A stretch of 64,000 nt of DNA from Clostridia bacterium (lineage in GTDB: Bacteria > Bacillota > Clostridia > Oscillospirales > Acutalibacteraceae), in assembly GCA_017438845.1 (NCBI GenBank), contig JAFRUO010000029.1:1-64000 (forward strand). Direction: 5' to 3'. Numbering within the stretch: position 1 is the stretch's first letter; every line of letters starts with the position of its first letter. Shown piece after piece: positions 7,451 to 16,420 of the stretch. The notes below the pieces were generated by a model that was given only the letters and a program-made list of their open reading frames with translations, did not search any database and was not told the origin of the DNA. The position numbers and the translations under genes were made by a program.

Positions 7451-7935
7451 ACCTTAATATAATTAATATCGTGTTCGGTTGCAGCGATGTATTTTCTGAT
7501 TGAGTCGAAGCTCATAAACACCGTGGCGGTGTTGTCGTCGGGGTGGAAGCCGAGTAAAGGCATCGACTTTAAGTCACTGTCAAAATACACCTCAACTGCT
7601 TCGTCGCTGTCATTAATCAAAGCCAGGGGCGAGACCGAGCCGGGCTTAACTTTAAGGTATTTTTCAAGCCTCTCGTCGGAGGCAAAGCTAAGCCTTGAAG
7701 AGTCAATTTGCTCTCGTATATTTACAAGGTCAGCCTGCTTTGAGCCCTTTATAACGACAAGCATATGGCGTTTGCCCTTGTAATCCCTGAGGAACAGATT
7801 TTTGCAAATTTCATCGTTGTCGTTAATACCGAGCCCGTCAAAGTCCTCCATGGTAAAGGCGGCTCTGTGTTCCTTTAAGTCATAGGAAATTCCGAGCTCG
7901 TCAAGCTTTGATAATACTTTTTCTCTGTCAGTCAT
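7447..7935 (-). CDS. ProX/YbaK-type prolyl-tRNA editing protein
   Basis: A 162-residue stand-alone tRNA-editing domain that hydrolyses mischarged Ala-tRNA(Pro) in the ProX branch. Visible family marks are VIKGSKQ with the conserved lysine, [11 protein letters not shown], and [11 protein letters not shown] near the C-terminus. A longer reading upstream exists only inside lepA. I chose the ATG at 7935, which gives MTDREK and an 8-base overlap with the lepA stop, because that is where homology begins. The gene lies in the mrnC-lepA-hemW operon, linking it to translation quality control. The exact substrate is inferred from the family. Confidence 0.85.
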   Translation of the reverse strand: MTDREKVLSKLDELGISYDLKEHRAAFTMEDFDGLGINDNDEICKNLFLRDYKGKRHMLVVIKGSKQADLVNIREQIDSSRLSFASDERLEKYLKVKPGSVSPLALINDSDEAVEVYFDSDLKSMPLLGFHPDDNTATVFMSFDSIRKYIAATEHDINYIKV

Positions 7936-9736
7936 CAAGTTTAAGCACAGCCATAAACGCATCCTGCGGAACCTCGACGGTACCGAATTGGCGCATACGC
8001 TTTTTTCCTTCCTTCTGCTTTTCGAGCAGCTTTTTCTTTCTTGTAATATCGCCGCCGTAGCACTTTGCAAGAACGTCCTTACGCATTGCCTTTACAGTTT
8101 CACGGGCAATGACCTTACCGCCGATTGCAATCTGTACGGGAATTTCAAACATCTGCCTCGGAATGTTTTCCTTGAGCTTCTCGGCAATTTTTCTCGCCCT
8201 CGGGTAAGCCTTGTCGGCGTGGATTATAAACGAAAGAGCATCAATAACATCACCGTTAAGAAGCACGTCAAGCTTAACAAGCGAGGATTTCTGATAGCCC
8301 TTCATCTCATAGTCAAACGAAGCGTAACCTCTGGTGCGGGATTTTAAAACGTCAAAGAAGTCATATATTATTTCGTTAAGAGGAAGCGTGTATTTAAGAT
8401 CCACTCTGTCAGCGTCCAGATAGGTCATGCCCTCATAGCTTCCTCTCCTGTCCTGACAAAGGTCCATAATTGCGCCGACATATTCGGGCGGAGAATAGAT
8501 ATGTGCCTCAACAACGGGCTCCTCGGAAAAATCAATTGTCGCAGGGTCGGGGTAATTGCAGGGGTTGTCGATTTCAACCACGCTTCTGTCGGTTAAATGT
8601 ATTTTGTAAATAACGCTCGGTATTGTGGTAACAAGGTCAAGGTTGTACTCACGCTCAAGGCGTTCCTGAATTATTTCGAGGTGCAAAAGCCCTAAAAATC
8701 CGCAACGGAAGCCGAAGCCGAGCGCACCCGATGTTTCGGGCTCATAGGAAAGCGCAGCGTCATTTAACTGAAGCTTCTGGAGTGCGTCTCTGAGATTTTC
8801 ATAGTCCGCTCCGTCGGCAGGATAAATACCGCAGAAAACCATCGGGTTTACCTTTCGGTAACCGGGAAGAGCCTCAGCGGCAGGGTTTTCGGCAGTGGTG
8901 ACGGTGTCGCCCACCCTTGCGTCGGAAACGGTCTTGATTGAGGCGGTTATATAGCCTACCTCGCCTGAAGAAAGCTGCTTTGTCGGCTCAAGTGAGGTTG
9001 CCCTCATATAGCCTGTTTCAACGACGGTAAACTCGGCGCCGGTCGCCATCATACGCATAGTGTCGCCGGGCTTTATTTTTCCGTCCATAACCCTGACATA
9101 TACAATAACACCTCTGTACGAGTCGTAAATCGAGTCAAAAATCAGCGCTCTCAGGGGCAGATTGTCACGGTTTTCGGGAGGCGGAACGAGCTTTACAATT
9201 TCCTCTAAAACCGCTTCGACATTTTCGCCTGTCTTTGCGGAAACCCTCGGAGAATCAAGACAGGGAATGCCTATTACGTCCTCGACCTCATGCGCAACCC
9301 TTTCCGGGTCGGCGGCAGGCAGGTCAATTTTATTTATAACCGGTACAATTTCGAGGTTGTGGTCAAGCGCAAGGTAGGTGTTGGCAAGGGTCTGCGCCTC
9401 AATGCCCTGCGAAGCGTCGACAATCAGCACTGCGCCCTCGCAGGCGGCAAGGCTTCTCGAAACCTCATAGTTAAAGTCGACATGACCGGGAGTATCAATT
9501 AAATTAAGCTCATATGTTTCGCCGTCTTTCGCTTTGTAATCAAGCTTTACGGCGTGAGCCTTAATAGTAATTCCCCTCTCCCTTTCAAGGTCCATATTGT
9601 CAAGCAGCTGCTCCTCCATATCACGCTTTGCAACGGAGTCGGTAAGCTCAAGTAATCTGTCGGCAAGAGTTGACTTGCCGTGGTCAATATGAGCGATGAT
9701 TGAGAAATTTCTGATGTTTTGTTTCTTTTCTGCCAT
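7928..9736 (-). CDS. lepA: Elongation factor 4 (LepA), ribosome-associated GTPase
   Basis: A 602-residue translational GTPase. The N-terminal P-loop AHIDHGKST, the switch region [15 protein letters not shown] and NKID (G1-G4) are all intact. They are followed by the EF-G-like domains and the LepA-specific C-terminal domain ([21 protein letters not shown]). LepA remodels stalled or back-translocatable ribosomes and affects initiation. Full length for the family. It starts one base after the mrnC stop and overlaps the next gene, so it sits in a tight four-gene operon. Confidence 0.97.
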   Translation of the reverse strand: MAEKKQNIRNFSIIAHIDHGKSTLADRLLELTDSVAKRDMEEQLLDNMDLERERGITIKAHAVKLDYKAKDGETYELNLIDTPGHVDFNYEVSRSLAACEGAVLIVDASQGIEAQTLANTYLALDHNLEIVPVINKIDLPAADPERVAHEVEDVIGIPCLDSPRVSAKTGENVEAVLEEIVKLVPPPENRDNLPLRALIFDSIYDSYRGVIVYVRVMDGKIKPGDTMRMMATGAEFTVVETGYMRATSLEPTKQLSSGEVGYITASIKTVSDARVGDTVTTAENPAAEALPGYRKVNPMVFCGIYPADGADYENLRDALQKLQLNDAALSYEPETSGALGFGFRCGFLGLLHLEIIQERLEREYNLDLVTTIPSVIYKIHLTDRSVVEIDNPCNYPDPATIDFSEEPVVEAHIYSPPEYVGAIMDLCQDRRGSYEGMTYLDADRVDLKYTLPLNEIIYDFFDVLKSRTRGYASFDYEMKGYQKSSLVKLDVLLNGDVIDALSFIIHADKAYPRARKIAEKLKENIPRQMFEIPVQIAIGGKVIARETVKAMRKDVLAKCYGGDITRKKKLLEKQKEGKKRMRQFGTVEVPQDAFMAVLKLDD

Positions 9737-9737
9737 G

Positions 9738-10115
9738 TTATACCTCTTGTGAATTTATAACGGAAAAAAGCTGTGAAAGCCTTTCGTAATCCTTCTTTAA
9801 ATAAAGATAACCGAACAATGCTTCAAGCGCAGTAGCATAATGATAATCGCCGATGCTCTGGTTTTTCGGGGTGTGGTGCGGATGGGCGTTCCTCGCTCTG
9901 TGAAAAATATCGTTTTCCTCCTCGGTAAGCAAAGGCAAAAGCTTATGCATAGCCTCGCTCTGTGCAGAAGCGCTGACGAAGCCTACAGATTCCCTGTGAA
10001 GCTTGCCTGCAGGCAAAGCCGAGTCGGTAACAAGCCTTTCCCTGACCATCAGAGAATACACGGCGTCACCGAGAAAAGCAAGGCTTAAAATATTAATGTT
10101 GTCCGTGTTGTTCAT
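9738..10115 (-). CDS. mrnC: Mini-ribonuclease III (23S rRNA maturation)
   Basis: A 125-residue RNase III-type endonuclease lacking the dsRNA-binding domain. The catalytic signature starts [15 protein letters not shown] and the second acidic cluster is [14 protein letters not shown]. Mini-III trims the ends of 23S rRNA precursor in Firmicutes. It is often found next to cysS. Here it heads the lepA operon. The frame starts ATG AAC, with only a weak GAGGCAC-type ribosome site. Confidence 0.93.
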   Translation of the reverse strand: MNNTDNINILSLAFLGDAVYSLMVRERLVTDSALPAGKLHRESVGFVSASAQSEAMHKLLPLLTEEENDIFHRARNAHPHHTPKNQSIGDYHYATALEALFGYLYLKKDYERLSQLFSVINSQEV

Positions 10116-10150
10116 AGTGCCTCGTTTCGTTTTATGTAAAGAAATAATAA

Positions 10151-10306
10151 ACGGTGTAATTTTATACTCCGAGCTCGCAGTGGCGATGTATTACGCAATA
10201 CCTTGAAAGGATTTCAGGCGGATTTTGTGTAAGACAAGGAACAAAAGCGACGGCGTATCTTTTATACTTCGAGCTTGAAGTGACGACGTATTACGCAAAA
10301 TACGCC
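10151..10306. repeat. Imperfect direct repeats and a 55-bp hairpin between obgE and mrnC
   Basis: 10161-10198 and 10261-10298 match at 33 of 38 positions, exactly 100 bases apart. The second copy lies inside an inverted repeat in which GGCGTAT (10252-10258) pairs with ATACGCC (10300-10306). The gap has no gene. Confidence 0.75.
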
Positions 10307-10310
10307 GAAA

Positions 10311-11582
10311 TCACGGGATATAGTCAAATTCCAGGTCGTAGATCGATACCGTGTCGCCTTCGTGAATACCCTGCTTAATAAGCTCATCAATTATTCCTGT
10401 GGACTGAAGGACGTTCTGAAAATACTGGAGTGACTCATAATCATCGGGATTGGTTTTGGAAAGAATTTTACCGAGCCATTCAGCCTCGACGATATAAACG
10501 CCGTCCTGCACAGTCACCTTGAAGCCGTTGTTCTTCTTTTCAAGGAGTACCTCCTGCGGAATTTCCTCAGCCTCATATTTTTTTACGGGAGGAAGCGTTG
10601 CAAGCTTCGCCGCAACGGCATTGATAAGCTCGGCGGTGTTGTGCTTGATCGGGGCGCAGATTTCAAAGTATTCATAGCCTTTGCACTCAATATATTCCCT
10701 GAAGCTTTTAAGCTGTTCATCGGTCGCAAGGTCGATTTTGTTGCCTGCAACAATCTGCGGACAGCGTGCAAGCTCGGGATTAAAGCGTTCAAGCTCGGAA
10801 TTGATTTTTTCAAAGTCCTCAATCGGATCTCGTCCCTCACTGCCTGCAACGTCAACAATATGAACAAGCATACGGCAACGCTCAACATGACGGAGAAATT
10901 CGTGACCGAGTCCGACACCCTCTGCCGCCCCTTCGATAAGTCCCGGAATGTCAGCCATTACAAAGCTGTGCTCGGGACCGAGGCTTACTACGCCGAGAAC
11001 GGGTATTATTGTGGTAAAGTGATAATCGCCGATAATCGGCTTAGCCTGACTGACGACTGACAAAAGCGAGCTTTTCCCGACGTTCGGAAAGCCGAGCAGT
11101 CCTACATCGGCAATAAGCTTCAGTTCAAGGGAAACCTCCCACTCCTCGCCGGGTGCGCCGGACTTTGCAAACCTCGGAGTCTGCCTTGTGGAAGTAGCAA
11201 AGTGACAGTTACCCCAGCCGCCTTTACCGCCCTTTGCGGCAATAAACGGCTCATCGGTTGACATATCCGCCATAACCGCACCGCTGGTAACCTCTCTGAT
11301 AACGGTACCCCTCGGTACTTTAATTATAAGGTCGGGAGCTTTTTTGCCGTTACAGTGACTTCCTCTGCCGTTTTCCCCGTTCTGTGCCTTGTATTTTCTT
11401 TTGTAGCGAAAGTCCGAAAGAGTGGCAAGGCTGTCGTCAACGACAAAGACTATGTTTCCTCCCCTGCCGCCGTCGCCGCCGTCGGGTCCGCCTGCGGCAA
11501 CATATTTTTCTCGGTGAAACGCCACTGCGCCGTCACCGCCGTTGCCTGCTTTTATTAAAATTTGAGCTTTATCAACGAACAT
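10311..11582 (-). CDS. obgE: GTPase ObgE/CgtA
   Basis: A 423-residue essential ribosome-assembly and stress GTPase. The glycine-rich Obg fold spans residues 1-158 (AGNGGDGAVAFHREK, GGDGGRGGNI). The G domain follows, with GFPNVGKSSL, DIPGLIEGA and NKID. An OCT domain occupies the last 80 residues or so (ILSKTNPDDYESLQYFQNVL). In Firmicutes Obg also touches the sporulation phosphorelay. It has no partner ribosomal protein genes here; rplU-rpmA, often upstream, are absent. Confidence 0.96.
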   Translation of the reverse strand: MFVDKAQILIKAGNGGDGAVAFHREKYVAAGGPDGGDGGRGGNIVFVVDDSLATLSDFRYKRKYKAQNGENGRGSHCNGKKAPDLIIKVPRGTVIREVTSGAVMADMSTDEPFIAAKGGKGGWGNCHFATSTRQTPRFAKSGAPGEEWEVSLELKLIADVGLLGFPNVGKSSLLSVVSQAKPIIGDYHFTTIIPVLGVVSLGPEHSFVMADIPGLIEGAAEGVGLGHEFLRHVERCRMLVHIVDVAGSEGRDPIEDFEKINSELERFNPELARCPQIVAGNKIDLATDEQLKSFREYIECKGYEYFEICAPIKHNTAELINAVAAKLATLPPVKKYEAEEIPQEVLLEKKNNGFKVTVQDGVYIVEAEWLGKILSKTNPDDYESLQYFQNVLQSTGIIDELIKQGIHEGDTVSIYDLEFDYIP

Positions 11583-11723
11583 ATTTTTTCCTCTGTCTTA
11601 AAACAAAAACGAACATATATTTTTAATCAAATAATTATATCAAATATTTTTACATATATAAATAGAAAAAAGACAAAAAGTTATATTTTTTTATTATTGT
11701 TATACAAATTGTGGTATATAGTA

Positions 11724-11752
11724 TTGACAACCACTATATATAGTGGTATTAT
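11724..11752 (+). promoter_or_regulatory. Promoter with NrdR-like palindromic operator in its spacer
   Basis: TTGACA (11724-11729), a 17-base spacer and TATTAT (11747-11752). The spacer contains the perfect 16-bp palindrome CCACTATATATAGTGG (11731-11746). The nrdD promoter in this window has the same architecture and a related spacer sequence. Confidence 0.7.
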
Positions 11753-11872
11753 TAATCTAAGATAAAAATCATCTTAAGTAAGCAGTAGGAATGAAATTCC
11801 TCAAAACAATCGAAAATAACAAGTAAAGTCCGTTTTTTTGGACTTAGCATATAATTTTTTCGAACATTTGTG

Positions 11873-11900
11873 TTGACAAATTGAAAATACCTGCTATAAT
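11873..11900 (+). promoter_or_regulatory. Promoter of the 80-residue protein gene
   Basis: TTGACA (11873-11878), a 16-base spacer, TATAAT (11895-11900). It lies about 50 bases before the ATG. Confidence 0.8.
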
Positions 11901-11948
11901 AAGGGTGTAATCAACAAGAACAAATGTTCACGCACGGAGGAAAGTACT

Positions 11949-12191
11949 ATGGCATCAATCGTTTTAAAAACAGTTTTCGAGATACTTGCGGCAGCTCTTC
12001 TGATTTACGGCTTTATGCACGAGAGGGAGCTTATTAAATTTGAAGATTACCTTAAAATGGTAATCGTGGTAAACTATCGCAGGTATAAAAGAAGAAAAAG
12101 ACTTGAGCAGATCAGAAAGAACAGAGATTTCAGACTCGTTTCTTCCAAGGGCAAAACCGTTACGCCCGTAAAGGACTATTACGTTGCTTAA
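11949..12191 (+). CDS. Small membrane-anchored basic protein of unknown function
   Basis: An 80-residue protein. One hydrophobic N-terminal segment (residues about 4-22) is followed by a strongly basic stretch (NYRRYKRRKRLEQIRKNR) and a short tail ending DYYVA. The ribosome site CGGAGG and consensus promoter are strong, so it is very likely expressed. The layout of one helix plus a charged cytoplasmic tail resembles small regulators or partners of membrane complexes, but I do not recognise the family. An upstream NrdR-like promoter at 11724 could also drive it. Confidence 0.75.
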   Translation: MASIVLKTVFEILAAALLIYGFMHERELIKFEDYLKMVIVVNYRRYKRRKRLEQIRKNRDFRLVSSKGKTVTPVKDYYVA

Positions 12192-12227
12192 ATCTTCCCA
12201 CCCTTTCAATATACATTTTCACACACA

Positions 12228-12262
12228 AAGCAGGCCGCGGATTAATTCTGCGGCTTGTTTTG
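12228..12262 (+). terminator. Terminator after the 80-residue protein gene
   Basis: AAGCAGGCCGCGG pairs, with G-U pairs, with CTGCGGCTTGTTT, followed by a T-rich run. Confidence 0.75.
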
Positions 12263-12283
12263 TTATGCTTTTTGTGATACAAT
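12255..12283 (+). promoter_or_regulatory. Possible promoter of the TVP38-like gene
   Basis: TTGTTT (12255-12260), a 17-base spacer, TACAAT (12278-12283). The -35 overlaps the end of the preceding terminator. Confidence 0.45.
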
Positions 12284-12315
12284 ACTCTCTGTAATTTTTC
12301 AAGAGGGGTATAACG

Positions 12316-12996
12316 GTGAAGGGTTCTAAAAAGGAAATTGCAGGTCTCGCCTTAAAGCTCGGCGTAATCATCGCCTTGTTTGCGGCGGTGTTACTTAACT
12401 ATGACAGACTTGTAAGCATTGATATTCGCGCACTCGTTGAGGGTTCCGGCAGCGAGCTTACCGCGGCGGCAAGCATAGTCGGCATTTATGCTCTAAAGGG
12501 GCTCGTGTTTGTTATTCCCGCCTCACTTGTTTATATTTCCGTCGGAATGGCGTTTTCGCCCTTAAAAGCTTGCATTATCAATATGCTCGGCATTGCCGTT
12601 GAAATTACCGTTTCATATCTGTTCGGTCTGTTTGTCGGCGGAGATTATGTCGAGGGGCTTCTCCAAAAGAACAAGGGCGGCAGAAAGCTGCTTTCCCTTA
12701 AGGAGCAGAAGAAGCAGTCGTCGGTTATTGCGGTGCGTTTTTTGCCGGTTTTCCCGATTGACTTCACAAGCCTGTTCTTCGGCTCAATGAAAATGAGCTT
12801 TCCGAAATATTTTCTGTTTTCATTAATAGGACTCGCGCCGAGAGTGTTGCTTTTCACTGTACTCGGCGACAAGGTTTACGACTTAATCCCGATGAAATTT
12901 ATTGTAACGGCAATAATCGTTCTGGTCGCCGTTGCCGCTGTGGCAATACCCGTAAAATGGATTGTTTCAAAGCGAAAAAAGTCAGAGGATGAATAA
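12316..12996 (+). CDS. TVP38/TMEM64 (VTT/SNARE-associated) family membrane protein
   Basis: A 226-residue integral membrane protein with about five to six hydrophobic segments. The VTT core is seen at RFLPVFPIDFTSLFFGSMKM followed by FSLIGLAPRVLLFTVLGD, which is the reentrant-loop region of DedA/TVP38 proteins implicated in lipid scrambling or transport. The start is GTG with an AGAGGGG site, the best available. galT follows 27 bases later on the same strand and may be cotranscribed. The cargo is not evident. Confidence 0.82.
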   Translation: MKGSKKEIAGLALKLGVIIALFAAVLLNYDRLVSIDIRALVEGSGSELTAAASIVGIYALKGLVFVIPASLVYISVGMAFSPLKACIINMLGIAVEITVSYLFGLFVGGDYVEGLLQKNKGGRKLLSLKEQKKQSSVIAVRFLPVFPIDFTSLFFGSMKMSFPKYFLFSLIGLAPRVLLFTVLGDKVYDLIPMKFIVTAIIVLVAVAAVAIPVKWIVSKRKKSEDE

Positions 12997-13023
12997 TAAT
13001 TATATATAAAGAGGGAGTACGAA

Positions 13024-14517
13024 ATGGTTTACAGCGAAATTAAGAAGCTCGTTTGCTACGGGCTTGAAACAGGGCTTATAAGCGAGGAGGACAAGGTGCT
13101 TGTAACAAACAGGCTTCTTGAAACGCTCGGTATTGACGAGTACGAGGAGCCGACAGAGGAGTTTAAGGACATTGACCTTGAAAGCACGCTTGCGGCGCTT
13201 CTTGACTACGCCGCAGAAAAGGGACTTATTGAGAGCAACAGTGTTGTTTACAGAGACCTTTTTGACACAAAGCTTATGTCCTGCCTTATGCCCATGCCGC
13301 ATGAGGTAATCAAAACCTTCCGCGAGCTTTACGCACAGAGTCCCGAGAAGGCGACGGACTATTTCTATAAGCTCAGCTGTGATTCGGATTACATCAGAAG
13401 ATACAGAATTAAGAAAGATATACGCTGGTCGGTGCCGAGCGATTACGGCGAAATCGACCTTTCAATCAACCTTTCAAAGCCCGAAAAGGACCCGAAGGCT
13501 ATTGCCGCCGCAAAGAATGCGAAGCAGGCGGGCTATCCGAAATGTCTTCTCTGCAAGGAGTGCGAGGGCTACGCAGGCAGAATTAATTTCCCCGCAAGAC
13601 AAAACCACAGGGTTATACCGATTACAATTAACGACACTCAGTGGGGCTTCCAGTATTCCCCGTATGTTTACTATAACGAGCACTGTATTGTGTTTAACGG
13701 CGAGCATGTGCCGATGAAAATTGAAAAAGCCACGTTTATTAAGCTTTTTGATTTTGTTAAGCTGTTCCCCCACTACTTCCTCGGCTCGAATGCCGACCTG
13801 CCGATAGTCGGCGGTTCAATCCTTTCACACGACCATTATCAGGGCGGTCACTACACCTTTGCAATGGCAAAGGCTCCGATTGAACTGAGCTTCAGAGTTA
13901 AGGGCTTTGAGGACGTTGAGGCGGGCATTGTAAAATGGCCCCTGTCCGTAATAAGGCTTCGCTCAAAGGACACCGACAGGATTATCGAGCTTGCCGATAT
14001 CATACTCGGAAAATGGAGAGCTTACACCGATGAAAAGGCATTTATATTTGCCGAAACAGACGGTGAAAAGCACAACACGATTACACCGATTGCGCGAAAG
14101 GTCGGCGATACATACGAGCTTGACCTTACGCTTCGCAACAACATCACAACCGAGGAATTTCCTCTCGGCGTATATCATCCGCACGACGAATACCACCATA
14201 TAAAGAAAGAAAATATCGGTCTTATCGAGGTAATGGGTCTTGCCGTTCTTCCCTCAAGGCTTAAGGACGAGCTGAAGCTCCTGGGCGAATACATCGTCGA
14301 AGGAAAAGACATAAGAAGCAACGAACAGCTTGAAAAGCACGCCGACTGGGTTGACGGATTTAAAAAGAATTACCCCGAAATCAACAGTGACAATGTCAAA
14401 AAAATCCTGCTCGACGAGGTCGGCAAGGTGTTTGTAGGCGTTCTTGAGGACGCAGGAGTATACAAATGCACACCCGAAGGCAGAGAGGCGTTTAAGAGAT
14501 TTATAGAAACAATATAA
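13024..14517 (+). CDS. galT: UDP-glucose--hexose-1-phosphate uridylyltransferase, class II GalT
   Basis: A 497-residue enzyme of the Leloir pathway that exchanges UMP between UDP-glucose and galactose-1-phosphate. It belongs to the long Firmicutes class II family, not the E. coli type. The active-site histidines are in LSHDHYQGGHYTF near residues 258-270, and NYPEI and DEYHHI are typical of the family. The ribosome site is AGGGAG. No galK or galE is adjacent. The terminator at 14533-14564 ends the unit. Confidence 0.93.
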   Translation: MVYSEIKKLVCYGLETGLISEEDKVLVTNRLLETLGIDEYEEPTEEFKDIDLESTLAALLDYAAEKGLIESNSVVYRDLFDTKLMSCLMPMPHEVIKTFRELYAQSPEKATDYFYKLSCDSDYIRRYRIKKDIRWSVPSDYGEIDLSINLSKPEKDPKAIAAAKNAKQAGYPKCLLCKECEGYAGRINFPARQNHRVIPITINDTQWGFQYSPYVYYNEHCIVFNGEHVPMKIEKATFIKLFDFVKLFPHYFLGSNADLPIVGGSILSHDHYQGGHYTFAMAKAPIELSFRVKGFEDVEAGIVKWPLSVIRLRSKDTDRIIELADIILGKWRAYTDEKAFIFAETDGEKHNTITPIARKVGDTYELDLTLRNNITTEEFPLGVYHPHDEYHHIKKENIGLIEVMGLAVLPSRLKDELKLLGEYIVEGKDIRSNEQLEKHADWVDGFKKNYPEINSDNVKKILLDEVGKVFVGVLEDAGVYKCTPEGREAFKRFIETI

Positions 14518-14532
14518 TCGGATGCTATAATA

Positions 14533-14564
14533 AAACAACTCCCTATTTAAGGGAGTTGTTTTTT
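14533..14564. terminator. Shared terminator of galT and the zinc-ribbon gene
   Basis: AACAACTCCC pairs with GGGAGTTGTT around ATTTAA-type loop bases, with T-runs on the plus strand. The stop codon of the convergent zinc-ribbon gene (14543) lies inside the stem. Confidence 0.8.
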
Positions 14565-16270
14565 CTGTGTTTCCTTTTACAATTCAAGCATCCGTAATTG
14601 TCACCGTTCCTTGTTCTTGTCGATATCTGCGCTTCGAACTCATTTCCGCAATAATAACAAATCCACCAAACCTTCTTATTGCTGCTGCAAGCATAATTCT
14701 CAGGTGGTTCAATGTTCTTTAAATAATTCCATTCACTTGCAACATTAGGAAACTTTTCCAGAAGATTGTTGCGTTTTGCAGCCTGAAGCTGTTGTGTTTT
14801 TCTCGATTTTTTCAATCCACAAATAGGACAGTTATTTTCTTTTCCCCTATTGTGAATTGTAGATTCCCATCTGTTCCCACATTTTTCGCATATCCACCAA
14901 ACTTTTTTATGACTGCCTCTTGTTATTTTTTGAGGTGTCAAATCACCGTTTTTATCGTAATCCCATTGTTTTGCCAATTCCGGATTTGTTGTTGCGAGGT
15001 CATTAAACCCGACTTTTACTTTTCTACCGGCACAAACAGAACAACCGCACCCGCTTGTTCTTGTGTTTGGTGTAGCTTGCCACTCATTTTTACATTTAGG
15101 GCAAATCCACCACACTTTATGATTGGAGCCGCTTGTTATTTTATCGGGAGTTAAAGGATAATTTTTTTCAAAATCCCATTCTTTTATTAAATCGGGATAC
15201 GATAAAGCCAAACTGTTTTTTACAGTATTCTTATGATATATGGCAATGATTTTTTGACGATCTCTTTCAATATTAATATCTATATACTTGTTAATTCTCA
15301 ATAACGATAATAACTGTTTTATTGCTTTTTCTAGTTCTTTTTTGTTGTCATCAACACATTTTATTGTTGTGGCATAATCAGTATCAGGCAATTCTTTATC
15401 TCTAATTCTTATTATTCTTATTCCGTTTTCCTTGCAGAACAAATCTTTTCTATTATCTTTTTCAATAGAATTCATATTATTATGAAAATACAATCCATCA
15501 TATTCTATTGCCGTATTAATTGAAGGTAGATATATATCAAATTCAAATCCGTCACACACATATCTATTTACTGCATCATTAAACAATTGACCAATATAAT
15601 AGAACACTGCCTGTTCGGAAAACGATGTGCCTATATAATTACATTTTGGGCAACCAGTTCCATAGTATCTGCTGGAAATAGTCGTCTGCCATTCGTGACC
15701 ACAAGTACTACACTTCCACCACACCTTTTTTTCCGAGCGAAAAACTACCTCGTCAGGTGAGAACGGGTTTTTTTCATAATCCCATTCTTTAGCAATTTCA
15801 GGACATTTAAACAAAAAATCATTATAACCCTTCAGCACTTTTTTATTTGCGCATATCGGACAACCGATTCCTTTTGACCTTGTATATGGACTTGCTTGCC
15901 ATTCATGCCCTTTGGCACATTTCCACCAAACAGCCCTATTACTTCCAACAGATATTTGAGTTGGTTTTAAATCTCCGTTTCTTTCATTATTCCATTCTTT
16001 TAGTAAAGACGGTATATTAGTTGCCAAGTCATTTTTGCCGACAACAATCGCCTTATTCGAACAAGCAGGACAGTTTCTCCCTTGTACTCTATGTGAAACA
16101 GAAGCTTTCCAAGTAAAGCCGCATTTTTTACATTTCCACCAAACTTTTCTGTTACTTCCAAAAGTTACATCATCGGGTGTTATCGGAGAATTCTTATCAT
16201 AATCCCATTCTTCAACGAGTTCGGGATTGTGAACAGACAGTTCATTGCCTGAATAAATCAATTTTTTCAT
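14543..16270 (-). CDS. Six-zinc-ribbon protein with internal Vsr-like PD-(D/E)XK endonuclease
   Basis: A 575-residue protein. Six repeats of about 55 residues each carry a KVWWxC-x2-C...CPxC treble-clef/zinc ribbon (DUF4379-like). Cysteine groups lie at 47/50/67/70, 118/137/140, 187/190/207/210, 390/393/410/413, 461/464/481/484 and 538/541/561/564. Repeat 2 has CAKGH in place of the second Cys. Between repeats 3 and 4, residues about 215-300 form a Vsr/very-short-patch-type nuclease with Glu219, Asp245 in FEFDIYLPS and Glu256/Asp258 in IEYDG. The gene is A+T-rich, has its own promoter and stands alone, which suggests horizontal transfer. A DNA-cleaving defence or mobile-element role is plausible but unproven. 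Confidence 0.85.
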   Translation of the reverse strand: MKKLIYSGNELSVHNPELVEEWDYDKNSPITPDDVTFGSNRKVWWKCKKCGFTWKASVSHRVQGRNCPACSNKAIVVGKNDLATNIPSLLKEWNNERNGDLKPTQISVGSNRAVWWKCAKGHEWQASPYTRSKGIGCPICANKKVLKGYNDFLFKCPEIAKEWDYEKNPFSPDEVVFRSEKKVWWKCSTCGHEWQTTISSRYYGTGCPKCNYIGTSFSEQAVFYYIGQLFNDAVNRYVCDGFEFDIYLPSINTAIEYDGLYFHNNMNSIEKDNRKDLFCKENGIRIIRIRDKELPDTDYATTIKCVDDNKKELEKAIKQLLSLLRINKYIDINIERDRQKIIAIYHKNTVKNSLALSYPDLIKEWDFEKNYPLTPDKITSGSNHKVWWICPKCKNEWQATPNTRTSGCGCSVCAGRKVKVGFNDLATTNPELAKQWDYDKNGDLTPQKITRGSHKKVWWICEKCGNRWESTIHNRGKENNCPICGLKKSRKTQQLQAAKRNNLLEKFPNVASEWNYLKNIEPPENYACSSNKKVWWICYYCGNEFEAQISTRTRNGDNYGCLNCKRKHRKNNSLK

Positions 16271-16292
16271 GATAACACCTCCTATGAAAAGT

Positions 16293-16321
16293 ATTATATC
16301 ATTGTTCTTTCAGTCTTTCAA
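16293..16321 (-). promoter_or_regulatory. Promoter of the zinc-ribbon nuclease gene
   Basis: On the minus strand: TTGAAA (16316-16321), a 17-base spacer, TATAAT (16293-16298). It lies about 23 bases before the start codon, which also has a GGAGGTG site. Confidence 0.75.
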
Positions 16322-16376
16322 CAACTGCGTCAGTATGGGTCATCAAAGCAATATCGTTCTTTTCAGGTAAAAAACT
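16299..16376 (-). pseudogene. Possible 3' remnant of an unidentified gene
   Basis: An open frame of 25 codons reads SFLPEKNDIALMTHTDAVV and ends KEQ-stop. It looks like a natural protein C-terminus but has no start, because it runs into the acyltransferase terminator. It overlaps the promoter of the zinc-ribbon gene. It could equally be chance. I do not recognise the parent family. Confidence 0.25.
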
Positions 16377-16404
16377 GACACCTCCTAAACAAAGGTGTCA
16401 GTTT
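16369..16404 (-). terminator. Terminator of the acyltransferase gene
   Basis: A 12-bp stem (AAACTGACACCT and its complement) followed by TTTTTT on the minus strand, 17 bases after the stop codon. Confidence 0.85.
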
Positions 16405-16420
16405 GAAACTACATTATTTT

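Larger units (their letters stand above)
11583..11948. other. Intergenic region with two plus-strand promoters and a candidate attenuator
   Basis: An A+T-rich 366-base gap between divergent genes. It contains a weak obgE promoter (-10 at 11634-11639 on the minus strand), an operator-bearing promoter at 11724-11752, a 12-codon frame at 11791-11826 followed at once by a hairpin (11826-11845, AAGTCC/GGACTT around seven T), and a second promoter at 11873-11900. Confidence 0.65.

Noticed and set aside
11791..11826. A 12-codon leader peptide gene as a firm feature
   Set aside because: The AGGA is directly against the ATG and the peptide has no run of regulatory codons. It is kept only as part of the orphan-promoter finding.
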